Below, in pieces: positions 44,981 to 52,743 of a stretch of DNA of 64,000 nt. Numbering within the stretch: the stretch's first letter is position 1; each line of letters starts with the position of its first letter. The position numbers and the translations under genes were made by a program. Source of the DNA: Bacteroides timonensis (lineage in GTDB: Bacteria > Bacteroidota > Bacteroidia > Bacteroidales > Bacteroidaceae); NCBI RefSeq assembly GCF_000513195.1, contig NZ_CBVI010000120.1, positions 1 through 64,000 on the forward strand, read 5' to 3'. The notes beneath the pieces were generated by a model, which did no database searches, was not told the origin of the DNA, and saw only the letters and a list, made by a program, of their open reading frames with translations.

Positions 44981-46345
44981 CTAAACTGAATAGGTTTGTT
45001 CTAAACTATAATGTCCAAAAAATCGCCTCCACGTATCCCTAGAAGGAGGATTAAGCTTTAAATATTTACGTACGTCAATGTGATCATTCCAATCGTTACT
45101 CGTCAACCATCCTTTTCCCTTATCAAACCAAGCTAATTTACCTGGATCTGATTTTAACAAACTTGCATTAGGCCGTCTTTTTTCTACAGTATTATGCTTT
45201 ACCTTTTTAGCTATAGTTTCTGCTAAAACTTTAGCAAATTTAGAAGAATTCAAATCAACTCCCGGCTTCATCTCTTCCGACATTGTCGAAGTAGCCGAAG
45301 ACAACTCCTTAGCCGCTATATCTTTATCTTCTTTCTTTTCAGCCTCAAAATATTCAGGATACGTAGCTTGATCCCCATGCTGAAATATTGCATCTTGAGG
45401 GACATTTTCCAAAAGAGCGCTTCCTTCTTTAGTTTTAATCTGCTTACTCGGATCAGTTATCCCATTCATTATATTAAGCATTTTAGCCTGTCCTTCTCCA
45501 TCCGTAATTAACTTTCTACCATTGTCATAAACTTCATTTATATCATAATCACCAGTATAAAGAAGCTTTTCCCACGTATCAGGAGCATATTCTTGATAAA
45601 CAGGTACAGATTTAAGGGGAATACATACATGTTCTATATCCCCAGAACAAACATTTATTTTGTAGGGTTCCAAAGATCTATCTTTAAAGGGCTGTTTGTA
45701 GTTATCACTTAAATCAGATGATTTCTTCTTTAGGTCATTTATTTCTCTCAACCTATCAGTTCTTTGCATACCACAACATTCATCCATAGTCTCTTCTCGA
45801 CTTTCCTCCGTTCTTACCCTTGCTTCTGCAATTTCGAACTCTTCATCCGCAATCTTCTTTATTGCGTCATCTTCTTTACCTATTTCAATATTAGTCACTA
45901 ATGCATTCAGTGGCTTTTTCCCATTATCTCCTCTGTACCCAACATAGCCTTTAACACTTTCTAATGAAATACCCATTTTCTTTAATTCTGTTTCATCTTC
46001 TTTTGATTTTATACTTTTATCCAAAACAGAATGAGGCTTTGGTAATGCTTTTCCTTCATTAATTCTATCTATTGAGTTTTGCCCTGTTTCCCGAATGGCT
46101 AAGACGTAATTACCTGATCCAGCTCTTTCATTTATTGCTTCAAAATGTCTCTCTGTTACGAAAGTTGCAAATGCCTTTTTAGCTTTTCCTTTATCGCTAA
46201 ATTCAGTATACTTTTGAATGGGAAAACCAGAGGGGCGTCCAAAATGCATTTGTAAAGCCTCATTCAACGGCATCTGTTTGAAAGACCTAGGATTAGAGTC
46301 AATAGTACGCCGTTGTAATCCTTGTTGATGAATATAATTTCTCAT
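44981..46345 (-). CDS. Putative edema factor/CyaA/ExoY-type nucleotidyl cyclase toxin
   Basis: The 454-residue protein has no signal peptide and matches the order of catalytic motifs in the anthrax edema factor/CyaA/ExoY cyclases. Residues 65-113 (TERHFEAINERAGSGNYVLA, Arg85, Lys103, Lys110 in HSVLDKSIK) align with the ATP-binding Arg-Lys-Lys of edema factor; the Lys-Lys spacing is the same (7) and the Arg-Lys spacing differs by one (18 against 17). TGDYDINEVYD (Asp266 and Asp268) fits the metal-binding DYD motif. AIFQHGDQATYPEYF (His323) fits the later HG-x-x-Q...P segment, and GKGWLTSNDWNDHI fits the C-terminal strand. The family needs a host activator and makes cAMP or cGMP. Sequence similarity is low, so function is inferred. 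It lies just outside the left end of the tRNA-Asp element, and its A/T richness suggests transfer. Confidence 0.6.
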   Translation of the reverse strand: MRNYIHQQGLQRRTIDSNPRSFKQMPLNEALQMHFGRPSGFPIQKYTEFSDKGKAKKAFATFVTERHFEAINERAGSGNYVLAIRETGQNSIDRINEGKALPKPHSVLDKSIKSKEDETELKKMGISLESVKGYVGYRGDNGKKPLNALVTNIEIGKEDDAIKKIADEEFEIAEARVRTEESREETMDECCGMQRTDRLREINDLKKKSSDLSDNYKQPFKDRSLEPYKINVCSGDIEHVCIPLKSVPVYQEYAPDTWEKLLYTGDYDINEVYDNGRKLITDGEGQAKMLNIMNGITDPSKQIKTKEGSALLENVPQDAIFQHGDQATYPEYFEAEKKEDKDIAAKELSSATSTMSEEMKPGVDLNSSKFAKVLAETIAKKVKHNTVEKRRPNASLLKSDPGKLAWFDKGKGWLTSNDWNDHIDVRKYLKLNPPSRDTWRRFFGHYSLEQTYSV

Positions 46346-46427
46346 AATAGTAGATGTAAAAGTTGTCTAAAATAAATTCAGCCAAGAAAAGAATACAAAA
46401 AAAGAGAACGACTTTCATCATTCTCCT

Positions 46428-46443
46428 TTGCGGTGCGTACGGG
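46428..46443 (+). repeat. attL: 16-bp direct repeat of the tRNA-Asp 3' end
   Basis: TTGCGGTGCGTACGGG is identical to 58859-58874 within the tRNA-Asp gene. It marks the left boundary of the integrated element. Confidence 0.85.
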
Positions 46444-46558
46444 GCAGTAACATATATACTTACTGACACATAGTGATACATACAGGTACATTGATTGTCT
46501 TGTGATGCAAGGAAGTTTGTTGCCTACTGTTTCATTGTATATCACAATATACCACAGA

Positions 46559-46580
46559 ATTGAGACCCAGATTGAGACCC
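46559..46580 (+). repeat. Two ATTGAGACCC copies inside the left end
   Basis: ATTGAGACCC at 46559-46568 and 46571-46580; a third copy is at 58798-58807 near the right end. They may be arm-type integrase or excisionase sites. Confidence 0.6.
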
Positions 46581-46589
46581 GTGTTTTCA

Positions 46590-46662
46590 ATATGACTACT
46601 CGTCATATCAAGGCAGACACACGTCATATTCTATCAAATCACTATATGACGGCTCGTCATAT
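46590..46662 (+). promoter_or_regulatory. Palindromic operator-like sites before the HU gene
   Basis: ATATGAC-5 nt-GTCATAT occurs at 46590-46608 (spacer TACTC) and 46644-46662 (spacer GGCTC), with a GTCATAT half-site at 46623. The second copy matches a site upstream of the integrase (55214-55232) at 18 of 19 bases. Probably binding sites for an element-encoded regulator. Confidence 0.65.
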
Positions 46663-46672
46663 TTTTATGCAA

Positions 46673-46689
46673 AGGAACGATTCTTGAAA
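46673..46689 (+). promoter_or_regulatory. 17-mer shared with the integrase promoter
   Basis: AGGAACGATTCTTGAAA, 28 bp before the HU start codon. The same 17 bases occur 29 bp before the integrase start codon in the same orientation relative to the gene. Confidence 0.65.
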
Positions 46690-46717
46690 AAATCTTGTCG
46701 AACAATAGAATTAGAAT

Positions 46718-47038
46718 ATGAACAAGAAAGATTTGTGTAATGCTCTTGCAGAGAAAACAGGGCTGACTAAAACAGAAGCTCAAAAAGCCTTTAATGCTGT
46801 TATTGAAATTATAGCCAATGAAATGAAACGGAATGGCAGAATCACCCTTATCGGTTTCGGTTCGTTCTCCGTCAAACAGAAAGCTGCGAGGAAAGGGATG
46901 AATCCGACTTCTTTCGCCCCGATTGATATTCCTGCTAAAAAGGTTGTAAACTTTAAGCCCAGTATCTATCTGAATCACCTCTTAAACGTTAAGAAAAGAG
47001 GGAGAAAAAGGAAAGGCGAAAATAATATCAGCTTATAA
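46718..47038 (+). CDS. HU-family DNA-binding protein
   Basis: The 106-residue protein has the full HU/IHF fold: MNKKDLCNALAEKTGLTKTEAQKAFNAVIEIIANEMKRNGRITLIGFGSFSVKQKAARKG, then a shortened arm region and VVNFKPSIYL. It has an extra basic tail (KKRGRKRKGE). It bends DNA and may serve as the host-factor-like partner for integration or excision of the element. The promoter shares a palindrome and a 17-mer with the integrase. Its stop overlaps the 3' end of the convergent nucleotidyltransferase gene. Confidence 0.9.
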   Translation: MNKKDLCNALAEKTGLTKTEAQKAFNAVIEIIANEMKRNGRITLIGFGSFSVKQKAARKGMNPTSFAPIDIPAKKVVNFKPSIYLNHLLNVKKRGRKRKGENNISL

Positions 47039-47614
47039 CATACTTGTAATTATATCGTTGAGCATATCTTCGGCTCTCTGGTCATAATCCCGATTAGACA
47101 AATGGCTTTCAAGTTCATCAAAGCCGTTTGTCTTTTCGATTATAGACAGCAATGTCCTTAAATCATAAAAATCGGTCTTCTTGCGCTGAATGTTAGCGGT
47201 ATTAATGTATCTGTCAAACTTAGAGGAAAACAGGTATATAGGAGACATTACACAAATTCCATTTATAGAAGATGCAAACTTTGTATTGGCGCAATCATAA
47301 TCTATCAGTATGTCAGTCTCTATCTTGACTTTCTCCAGTTCTAAGGAAACCATATAGTCGGAACTGTCCTCTATGCCAATCCCGAATTTGCTACCCACCT
47401 GTTTGACGAACCTGTCCCTTTCCTTATTGGCAAATGAAGTCCAAAAATCAAGGTCATTATCAGATCTGTTTCTCCAAAACGGAATGGAGTAATACCTACA
47501 CAGCAAGTCTATTGCCGTTCCACCGATAAGGTATAAGCCATATCGGGTGGCGGTCTTTACAATCTCCGTATCGTATGGAGTGTATTGTTGGAATAGTGGT
47601 AGTGTATTGCTCAT
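47033..47614 (-). CDS. AbiEii-like nucleotidyltransferase
   Basis: The 193-residue protein has a nucleotidyltransferase core resembling AbiEii/AbiGii and related MNT proteins: YGLYLIGGTAIDLLCRYY, then RNRSDNDLDFWTSF (the G-G...D-x-D pattern), ETDILIDY, and a helical end. In AbiE systems such a protein is the toxin that modifies tRNA or other RNA and blocks phage growth. The 4-bp overlap with the small upstream gene suggests a two-gene toxin-antitoxin-type unit, although the partner does not resemble AbiEi. Confidence 0.72.
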   Translation of the reverse strand: MSNTLPLFQQYTPYDTEIVKTATRYGLYLIGGTAIDLLCRYYSIPFWRNRSDNDLDFWTSFANKERDRFVKQVGSKFGIGIEDSSDYMVSLELEKVKIETDILIDYDCANTKFASSINGICVMSPIYLFSSKFDRYINTANIQRKKTDFYDLRTLLSIIEKTNGFDELESHLSNRDYDQRAEDMLNDIITSML

Positions 47615-47940
47615 TGATTGATAAGGTCAAGGTTAATAAGCAGGTAACCGTCCAAGTCTTGGCTCTCGTCCGTATATAGGTAATCTCCTATAATATCCCA
47701 TACCAAACCCGAACCTACAACCGATTGGAACAGGCTCGACAGATTATAGACATCTTCCAATGTAAGCCTGCAATCTTCTTTCCCTACAAACAGCAATTTG
47801 CATTTCTCGTTAGGTTCTATCTTGATTAGATTTTTCGTGATTGAACGGATAATCTCGTTAGTCAGATTAGTATAATCAAGCGACAGGATGCAATTACTCT
47901 CCTTGCTTATTATCTTGAATTTGAATATTTTCCTTTGCAT
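47611..47940 (-). CDS. Small protein upstream of the nucleotidyltransferase
   Basis: 109 residues, starting MQRKIFKFKIISKESNCILS, acidic in its second half (DIIGDYLYTDESQDLDGYLL). I do not recognise the family. It overlaps the nucleotidyltransferase gene by 4 bp, and a -7 element lies at 47955, so they share a transcript. The likely role is antitoxin or adaptor to the nucleotidyltransferase, inferred only from position. Confidence 0.65.
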   Translation of the reverse strand: MQRKIFKFKIISKESNCILSLDYTNLTNEIIRSITKNLIKIEPNEKCKLLFVGKEDCRLTLEDVYNLSSLFQSVVGSGLVWDIIGDYLYTDESQDLDGYLLINLDLINQ

Positions 47941-47954
47941 GGGATTTTTTGCAA

Positions 47955-47962
47955 CAAAGGTA
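47955..47962 (-). promoter_or_regulatory. -7 promoter element of the nucleotidyltransferase pair
   Basis: TACCTTTG on the minus strand, 14 bp before the first start codon, implying a very short leader. Confidence 0.5.
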
Positions 47963-48058
47963 GGTTGGTGGTTACGACAGAATTAGACGTAGGTAACAGA
48001 AAAAGAGCCACTGCTCCGTAATTGGAATAATGGCTCTATGGATATGAGTTAGTATGGC

Positions 48059-48913
48059 TTATTCATCTAAATTATCAAAACATTCTCCATTAAATTTTAA
48101 ACGTGCAATTCCTGTATTTCCATTTCTGTTTTTGGCAACAATTATTTCTGTCTTACCATGCAAGTCATTACCATTTTCATCACTATAAATTCTATAATAT
48201 TCTGGACGATGAATAAAACATATCACATCTGCATCTTCCTCAATGGTATTACCACGTAAATCTCTTAGTTTAGGACGTTTGCCCTCTATTCCATCACAAT
48301 CTTCTGCACCACGATTCAGTTGACTGAATGCTATAATCGGAATATTCAAGTCTTTAGCCAATGCTTTTAATCTACGTATAATATAAGCTATTTCCTCATT
48401 TCTATCTGAGAATAGAAGTCCTGCGTTCATTAATTGTAGATAATCAACAATAATCAGTTTTATTTGAAAATCACTAACCAAACGGATTGCTTTTTGGTAT
48501 AATTCGTGTATGGACAATGAGGGAGAGTCATCAAGGTAAACAGGAGCAATATCCATTTGCTTTTCAGCATCTTTAAGTCTGCGTTTTTCTTCTTCGTTTA
48601 AAGTATCCGTATAACCATTGTCGTAAACCTTTATTTTCGCTCCATCCACTTTGCTTAATGCCATACGGAATCTGTTTATAGCTTGATTACTTGACATTTC
48701 AAGAGAAAAGAAAGCAGTAGGTATTCTGTTCTTTACTGCTATTTCTTTTAATAGAGACACTCCAAAGGCTGTCTTTCCCATTGCAGGACGAGCAGCAATA
48801 ACAATCAAGTCGCCATTGTTCCATCCATTTGTTATTTTATCCAATTCTGGAAATCCCGATTTTATATTCGGTTTTTTAGTTCCCTCTAATCCATTTCTTC
48901 CAAAGCATTTCAT
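48059..48913 (-). CDS. DnaB-type helicase C-terminal domain
   Basis: The 284-residue protein corresponds to the RecA-like ATPase half of DnaB: SGFPELDKITNGWNNGDLIVIAARPAMGKTAFGVS (Walker A), FFSLEMSSNQ, IKLIIVDYLQLM (Walker B), IAFSQLNRGAEDCDGIEGKRPKLRDLRGNTIEEDADVICFIHRPEYY. The N-terminal domain that binds primase in DnaB is absent, making it about 60% of normal size. It could replicate the element or alter host replication. A -7 element lies at 48943. Confidence 0.88.
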   Translation of the reverse strand: MKCFGRNGLEGTKKPNIKSGFPELDKITNGWNNGDLIVIAARPAMGKTAFGVSLLKEIAVKNRIPTAFFSLEMSSNQAINRFRMALSKVDGAKIKVYDNGYTDTLNEEEKRRLKDAEKQMDIAPVYLDDSPSLSIHELYQKAIRLVSDFQIKLIIVDYLQLMNAGLLFSDRNEEIAYIIRRLKALAKDLNIPIIAFSQLNRGAEDCDGIEGKRPKLRDLRGNTIEEDADVICFIHRPEYYRIYSDENGNDLHGKTEIIVAKNRNGNTGIARLKFNGECFDNLDE

Positions 48914-48942
48914 ATTTTCTAATTTTTATGATTAATACATTG

Positions 48943-48950
48943 CAAAGTTA
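48943..48950 (-). promoter_or_regulatory. -7 promoter element of the helicase gene
   Basis: TAACTTTG on the minus strand, 29 bp before the start codon. Confidence 0.55.
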
Positions 48951-49045
48951 TTACTTGACCTGCGACATTTTTTGACGTAGGTTTTGTTTATTTACGAAAA
49001 CAACCGCTATAATTTTTCATAATCATAGCGGTTGGTATAAAGAAA

Positions 49046-49453
49046 TTATTTCTTATTCTTCAAGAAACTCAAGTCGGGTTCATGGTAACGGCTTGATTTC
49101 AGTATCTTACCGTCCTCACGATAGATCGGTTTTCCATTTTCGTCCAACTTGCTCATATTGCTTTCATGTACTGCATCGAATATACGTTCAAACTCGTCCT
49201 GCAATCCGTGAGAGACAACTGTTCCCAGCAAGGTATAAGCTATATCGGCTAATTCTTTGGCTACCGCTTGCAGCCGTTCATCCTCTGTATCTCCTGTGAT
49301 TGCGTATTCTTCTGCATATTCATCAACTTCTTCTTTCATCACACGCATACGAAGTTCATGCAAATCTTGGGGAATGCGCAAAGTTGGATGTTCATTTATA
49401 TACAAGCCAAAAGACCGATGAAATTCTTCTAATTGTTTGAGCTGCTTTTTCAT
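49046..49453 (-). CDS. MazG-like nucleotide pyrophosphohydrolase
   Basis: The 135-residue protein has all-alpha NTP pyrophosphohydrolase features: RMRVMKEEVDEYAEE (E-E-x-x-E) and AVAKELADIAYTLLGTVVSHGL (E-x-x-D), which bind magnesium, and a C-terminal NMSKLDENGKPIYREDGKILKS segment found in phage MazG-like proteins. Such enzymes hydrolyse (d)NTPs or ppGpp. It begins 3 bp after the lipoprotein stop codon and is the last gene of the DUF1643-lipoprotein-MazG operon. Confidence 0.85.
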   Translation of the reverse strand: MKKQLKQLEEFHRSFGLYINEHPTLRIPQDLHELRMRVMKEEVDEYAEEYAITGDTEDERLQAVAKELADIAYTLLGTVVSHGLQDEFERIFDAVHESNMSKLDENGKPIYREDGKILKSSRYHEPDLSFLKNKK

Positions 49454-49456
49454 ACC

Positions 49457-50728
49457 CTAATTTATTTGTATTATGTTAGTGATAGGATTAGGTGTTGATT
49501 CCGTAATTTCCACGTTACCGTCTATATCAATCGTTCCGATAACAGATTGGCTTGTACTATATTGAAAACCTGCAAAATACAATAAATCACAACCGTCCAT
49601 TGTGTAAATGGAACGAAAATCAATTCCTTTGCTTGACAAGTCCAATTCCTTGATACTGTAGTCCTCTAATGCTATAATATCCAATTTATCCACAGATTTC
49701 CGTGCATATAAAGCATTTGCTGTAACATAGATGGAATAATCCTTAGTGAAGAATCCGTTTAGATTAACAGGAATTTCTGTCAATGTCCTTGTTGCAAGTA
49801 TATATTCGTATGTGCGTCCATAAACATTTATCAGCATCGTAGCCCTACGTTCGTTCCATTTCACTTGTATATCGTTGGGCTGTGATATACCCCAGTAATC
49901 AAGAAATTCCGTTTCTGCCATAATTTGACTTTGGAGTTCTTGTTTCTCACTCAACTTGCTAACTACAAGTTTGTAAGAATCATATTCTCCACTCACAGCC
50001 GTGAGATATAAATCCTCGTTGTCGTGAGAAACAAAAGCGTTTCCGTATTCTGTTTGGGGGATAAAATTAGAAATGATAAATTGTTGCATACCATATGACG
50101 GACGGATGTATCTATAATCGTAGAAGCACATTCCTTTATTATTCACAACAAATTGAGCTTGGGGTACTGAAGCCTGTGCATACATTTCCAATCTCAAATT
50201 TGTAACATCTTGTGTATGGATTTTATACAAGGCAAGACCAGAATATTGCGTTGCATAGATATTTTCTTGTTTATCTGTTATAGCGTTCTCTCCATTTAGT
50301 CCTATACCTAAATCATATATCGCTTCTGTCTCTTTATTAATGAGGTAAGAGTGTCCTCCACCTATTATTGGATCAAGAAGTATATTCCCATTCTCATCAA
50401 ATGAGGGTTTATAATTTATAGGTCTTTCTGTGTTTATCATCAGATACGTTTCATTAATATCCCATATTTTAGACAAATCTTTTATTCTAACCGTATCACC
50501 CTTATTGTCAATCCACGATAATTCCATGTCTCTACCGTCTTTCTTAATCTGTCGATATTGGGCAGCAGAAGAACGGGTATTAGTTCCACTCGTATAGATA
50601 TACTTTGCATCTTTGATATTCAGCCCCACAATATCACCGTGTTGTGGCGGTTGTGGCAGTTCATCATCATTACTACAAGATACAAGAAAAAAGGCTGTAC
50701 AAGCAGCCAATAAATACTTCAATTTCAT
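49457..50728 (-). CDS. Lipoprotein of unknown function on the element
   Basis: The 423-residue protein has an SpII signal (MKLKYLLAACTAFFLVSC, Cys18) followed by SNDDELP. The mature part is rich in short beta repeats (YSGLALYKIHTQDV, VISGEYDSYKLVVS-like stretches), consistent with a beta-propeller, but I do not recognise a family. It starts 4 bp after the DUF1643 stop codon, so a surface lipoprotein is encoded within a nucleotide-metabolism operon. Exclusion or phage-receptor masking is possible but unproven. Confidence 0.75.
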   Translation of the reverse strand: MKLKYLLAACTAFFLVSCSNDDELPQPPQHGDIVGLNIKDAKYIYTSGTNTRSSAAQYRQIKKDGRDMELSWIDNKGDTVRIKDLSKIWDINETYLMINTERPINYKPSFDENGNILLDPIIGGGHSYLINKETEAIYDLGIGLNGENAITDKQENIYATQYSGLALYKIHTQDVTNLRLEMYAQASVPQAQFVVNNKGMCFYDYRYIRPSYGMQQFIISNFIPQTEYGNAFVSHDNEDLYLTAVSGEYDSYKLVVSKLSEKQELQSQIMAETEFLDYWGISQPNDIQVKWNERRATMLINVYGRTYEYILATRTLTEIPVNLNGFFTKDYSIYVTANALYARKSVDKLDIIALEDYSIKELDLSSKGIDFRSIYTMDGCDLLYFAGFQYSTSQSVIGTIDIDGNVEITESTPNPITNIIQIN

Positions 50729-50732
50729 AATG

Positions 50733-51374
50733 CTATTTTTTAATATTATTAGTAATTCTATCTGATAATTCTTTCAATCCTATATCATCTAAGCTTTTCA
50801 GCTTAGCTTCTTTCCCAATCAGAAGAGGGTGTTTAGGATAACCTTTCGTGGTAGCTTCGTATGCTTTGAAATGATAATTCCCACTGAACAGGCTGATTAT
50901 ACCTTGTATGTTCTTATCTTCGTTTCCGAATAACAGATCAGACAAGTATGTCCGTTTTGCATCGTTAATGACCGCACCCCAAGCGCACCACACATCTGCC
51001 CGTTCAATGGTGGACAACAATTCTTCTATGGCTGCAAGATTGCGCAAATGAATCTCCATGTTGTAAGTATCGTCCGTATCCATGTTGTTCGGATTGGTCG
51101 CTCTTTGGGGATAGACATTCAGCATATACCATGCTCCATATTCACCGCTTCTTTTTGCGTAGTCTTGCACCCTCCTCAATGTCGGGTCAAGGAAGTTTGG
51201 CATTGCCATGCTGGGATTAATACCGATGCAAATCAATACATTCCGTTTATCCGTATCGAATTGCTCCCCTAACACGTAGCGAACATCTGTAAGTTCACAG
51301 TCATATTTTCTACGATATTCAGCTGAAATGTCATAGTCATACACCCAACCGCCTTTTACTATTTTCTTACCCAT
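50733..51374 (-). CDS. DUF1643 protein
   Basis: The 213-residue protein has the DUF1643 motifs: CIGINPSMAMPNFLDPTLRRV, WYMLNVYPQRATNPNNMD, DVWCAWGAVINDAKRTYL and KGYPKHPLLIG near the end. These proteins are frequent on mobile elements and phages, and no activity is established. It is the first gene of the DUF1643-lipoprotein-MazG operon, with a -7 element at 51415. Confidence 0.87.
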   Translation of the reverse strand: MGKKIVKGGWVYDYDISAEYRRKYDCELTDVRYVLGEQFDTDKRNVLICIGINPSMAMPNFLDPTLRRVQDYAKRSGEYGAWYMLNVYPQRATNPNNMDTDDTYNMEIHLRNLAAIEELLSTIERADVWCAWGAVINDAKRTYLSDLLFGNEDKNIQGIISLFSGNYHFKAYEATTKGYPKHPLLIGKEAKLKSLDDIGLKELSDRITNNIKK

Positions 51375-51414
51375 AATCTTATGTCTTTTTATGTATGCTT
51401 ATTATTACTAAGCA

Positions 51415-51422
51415 CAAAGATA
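51415..51422 (-). promoter_or_regulatory. -7 promoter element of the DUF1643 operon
   Basis: TATCTTTG on the minus strand, 40 bp before the DUF1643 start. It lies between this operon and the divergent Xre gene. Confidence 0.6.
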
Positions 51423-51462
51423 AATCTTTTTTTCAACTTTACAATTTCGAAAACAGGGTTTT

Positions 51463-51696
51463 ATGAAGTCAAAGGTCGATTTATTCGTCATTAATAAGGT
51501 TCGGGAGAAACGAAAGGAACTTGGCATATCGCAGCGTGGACTGGCTGCGATATTGGAATGTTCACCCAGTTTCATAGGACAGGTGGAGAGCGATAAATTT
51601 GACATAAAGTACAGCGTACACCAAGTTTTCCTTATCGCACAATTTTTCGATTGTTCCCCTGCCGATTTCTTTCCTCCTATCAATTTTGACATATAA
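51463..51696 (+). CDS. Xre-type HTH regulator
   Basis: The 77-residue protein is a minimal HTH_3 domain: VREKRKELGISQRGLAAILECSPSFIGQVESDKFDIKYSVHQVFLIAQFFDCSPADFFPP. It is transcribed away from the DUF1643 operon with only 88 bp between the start codons, so it probably represses that operon and/or itself. Confidence 0.88.
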   Translation: MKSKVDLFVINKVREKRKELGISQRGLAAILECSPSFIGQVESDKFDIKYSVHQVFLIAQFFDCSPADFFPPINFDI

Positions 51697-51836
51697 GCCT
51701 GTTTTTTCCGCAAAGGTAAGATTAGGGGTACGTCAGTTTAAGTCGGTGGTCTAATATCTTTCATCACTGACGAGAAAATGGCAAAAAAATACCGTTACAT
51801 TGCTGCAACGGCTCATGCAAATAATCTGGCAATAAT

Positions 51837-52742
51837 TCATTTATAATTGGATAACATCTTTTGTATTCTGTTCTTTATACTTTCCCTCAATGATAACGGA
51901 GACAACACCTCTATATGTTCTCCATAACTCATTATCCTGTTCTCCAATTCGGGATTAATTATCAGATGCAGAGTGATAACATCATCCTCTATTATCTGTG
52001 AGGAATGGATTGGCAACGAATGGAGATAGGGCAACATGGAAGGAGAGACCTTCAACCTGACTTCTTCTATCGGGGCAGTCGGATTGTTGTCGGGTTCATA
52101 GACAAGCCCATACACATCATCAAAGCGTTTGGCAGTTTCTTCCAATGCAGGTTCTCGTTGGAATACATCGTCTGTTATTATAAGATTGTGTATTCTGTCC
52201 AACCCGAATGTACGGAACGATTTCAACTTATCCACAAAGGCAAACAAATACCACATACCCTCAAACTCTTTCAGCAAGTAGGGACAGACGGTATAGTCTT
52301 TGGTTTCTCCCGACTGGTAATTATAATGGGAAAAGCGGACAACCGTCTGATTTTGGATAGCCCTCAACAGCCACCCGATATGTTCCACTCCTTTTGCACG
52401 GGGATCGGGGCTGACAGCAAGATATTGCAGCAGCCTGTTTTTGTCCCTCATGGTAGAGAGGGCAATATCCGAGCTTTCCGCCAATCCTATAAAATACAGC
52501 AACTTGTCTAATTCCAATGTACTGTCAGTCTGTGCAAAGTAGCCGTTCTTCTTTTCATCATATATGATTTCAATGTCGAAGTTGCTGCGTATCTCTGCCA
52601 AGTCCCTTTGGAAAGTCCTTTCTCCAACTTCCACGTCATATTGCTTCATATATTCAAGCAGGATATGTTTGCTCGGATAATCATTCCGCAATATTCTGCG
52701 GATTATCAGATAATGTCTGCGTATGGTGTTCTTTGTAGGCAT
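51837..52742 (-). CDS. WYL-domain transcriptional regulator
   Basis: The 301-residue protein has an N-terminal winged helix (IRRHYLIIRRILRNDYPSKHILLEYMKQYDVEVGERTFQRDLAEI), a WYL domain (NQTVVRFSHYNYQSGETKDYTVCPYLLKEFEGMWYLFAFV...FGLDRIHN) and a C-terminal WCX-like part. WYL regulators sense nucleic-acid ligands and often control defence or mobile-element genes. It follows the unknown 334-residue gene by one base and is third in the integrase-led operon. Confidence 0.88.
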   Translation of the reverse strand: MPTKNTIRRHYLIIRRILRNDYPSKHILLEYMKQYDVEVGERTFQRDLAEIRSNFDIEIIYDEKKNGYFAQTDSTLELDKLLYFIGLAESSDIALSTMRDKNRLLQYLAVSPDPRAKGVEHIGWLLRAIQNQTVVRFSHYNYQSGETKDYTVCPYLLKEFEGMWYLFAFVDKLKSFRTFGLDRIHNLIITDDVFQREPALEETAKRFDDVYGLVYEPDNNPTAPIEEVRLKVSPSMLPYLHSLPIHSSQIIEDDVITLHLIINPELENRIMSYGEHIEVLSPLSLRESIKNRIQKMLSNYK

Positions 52743-52743
52743 A

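Noticed and set aside
46502..46687. Small plus-strand frame between attL and the HU gene
   Set aside because: Its codons are made of the ATTGAGACCC and ATATGAC repeats, so the sequence is explained as regulatory DNA.
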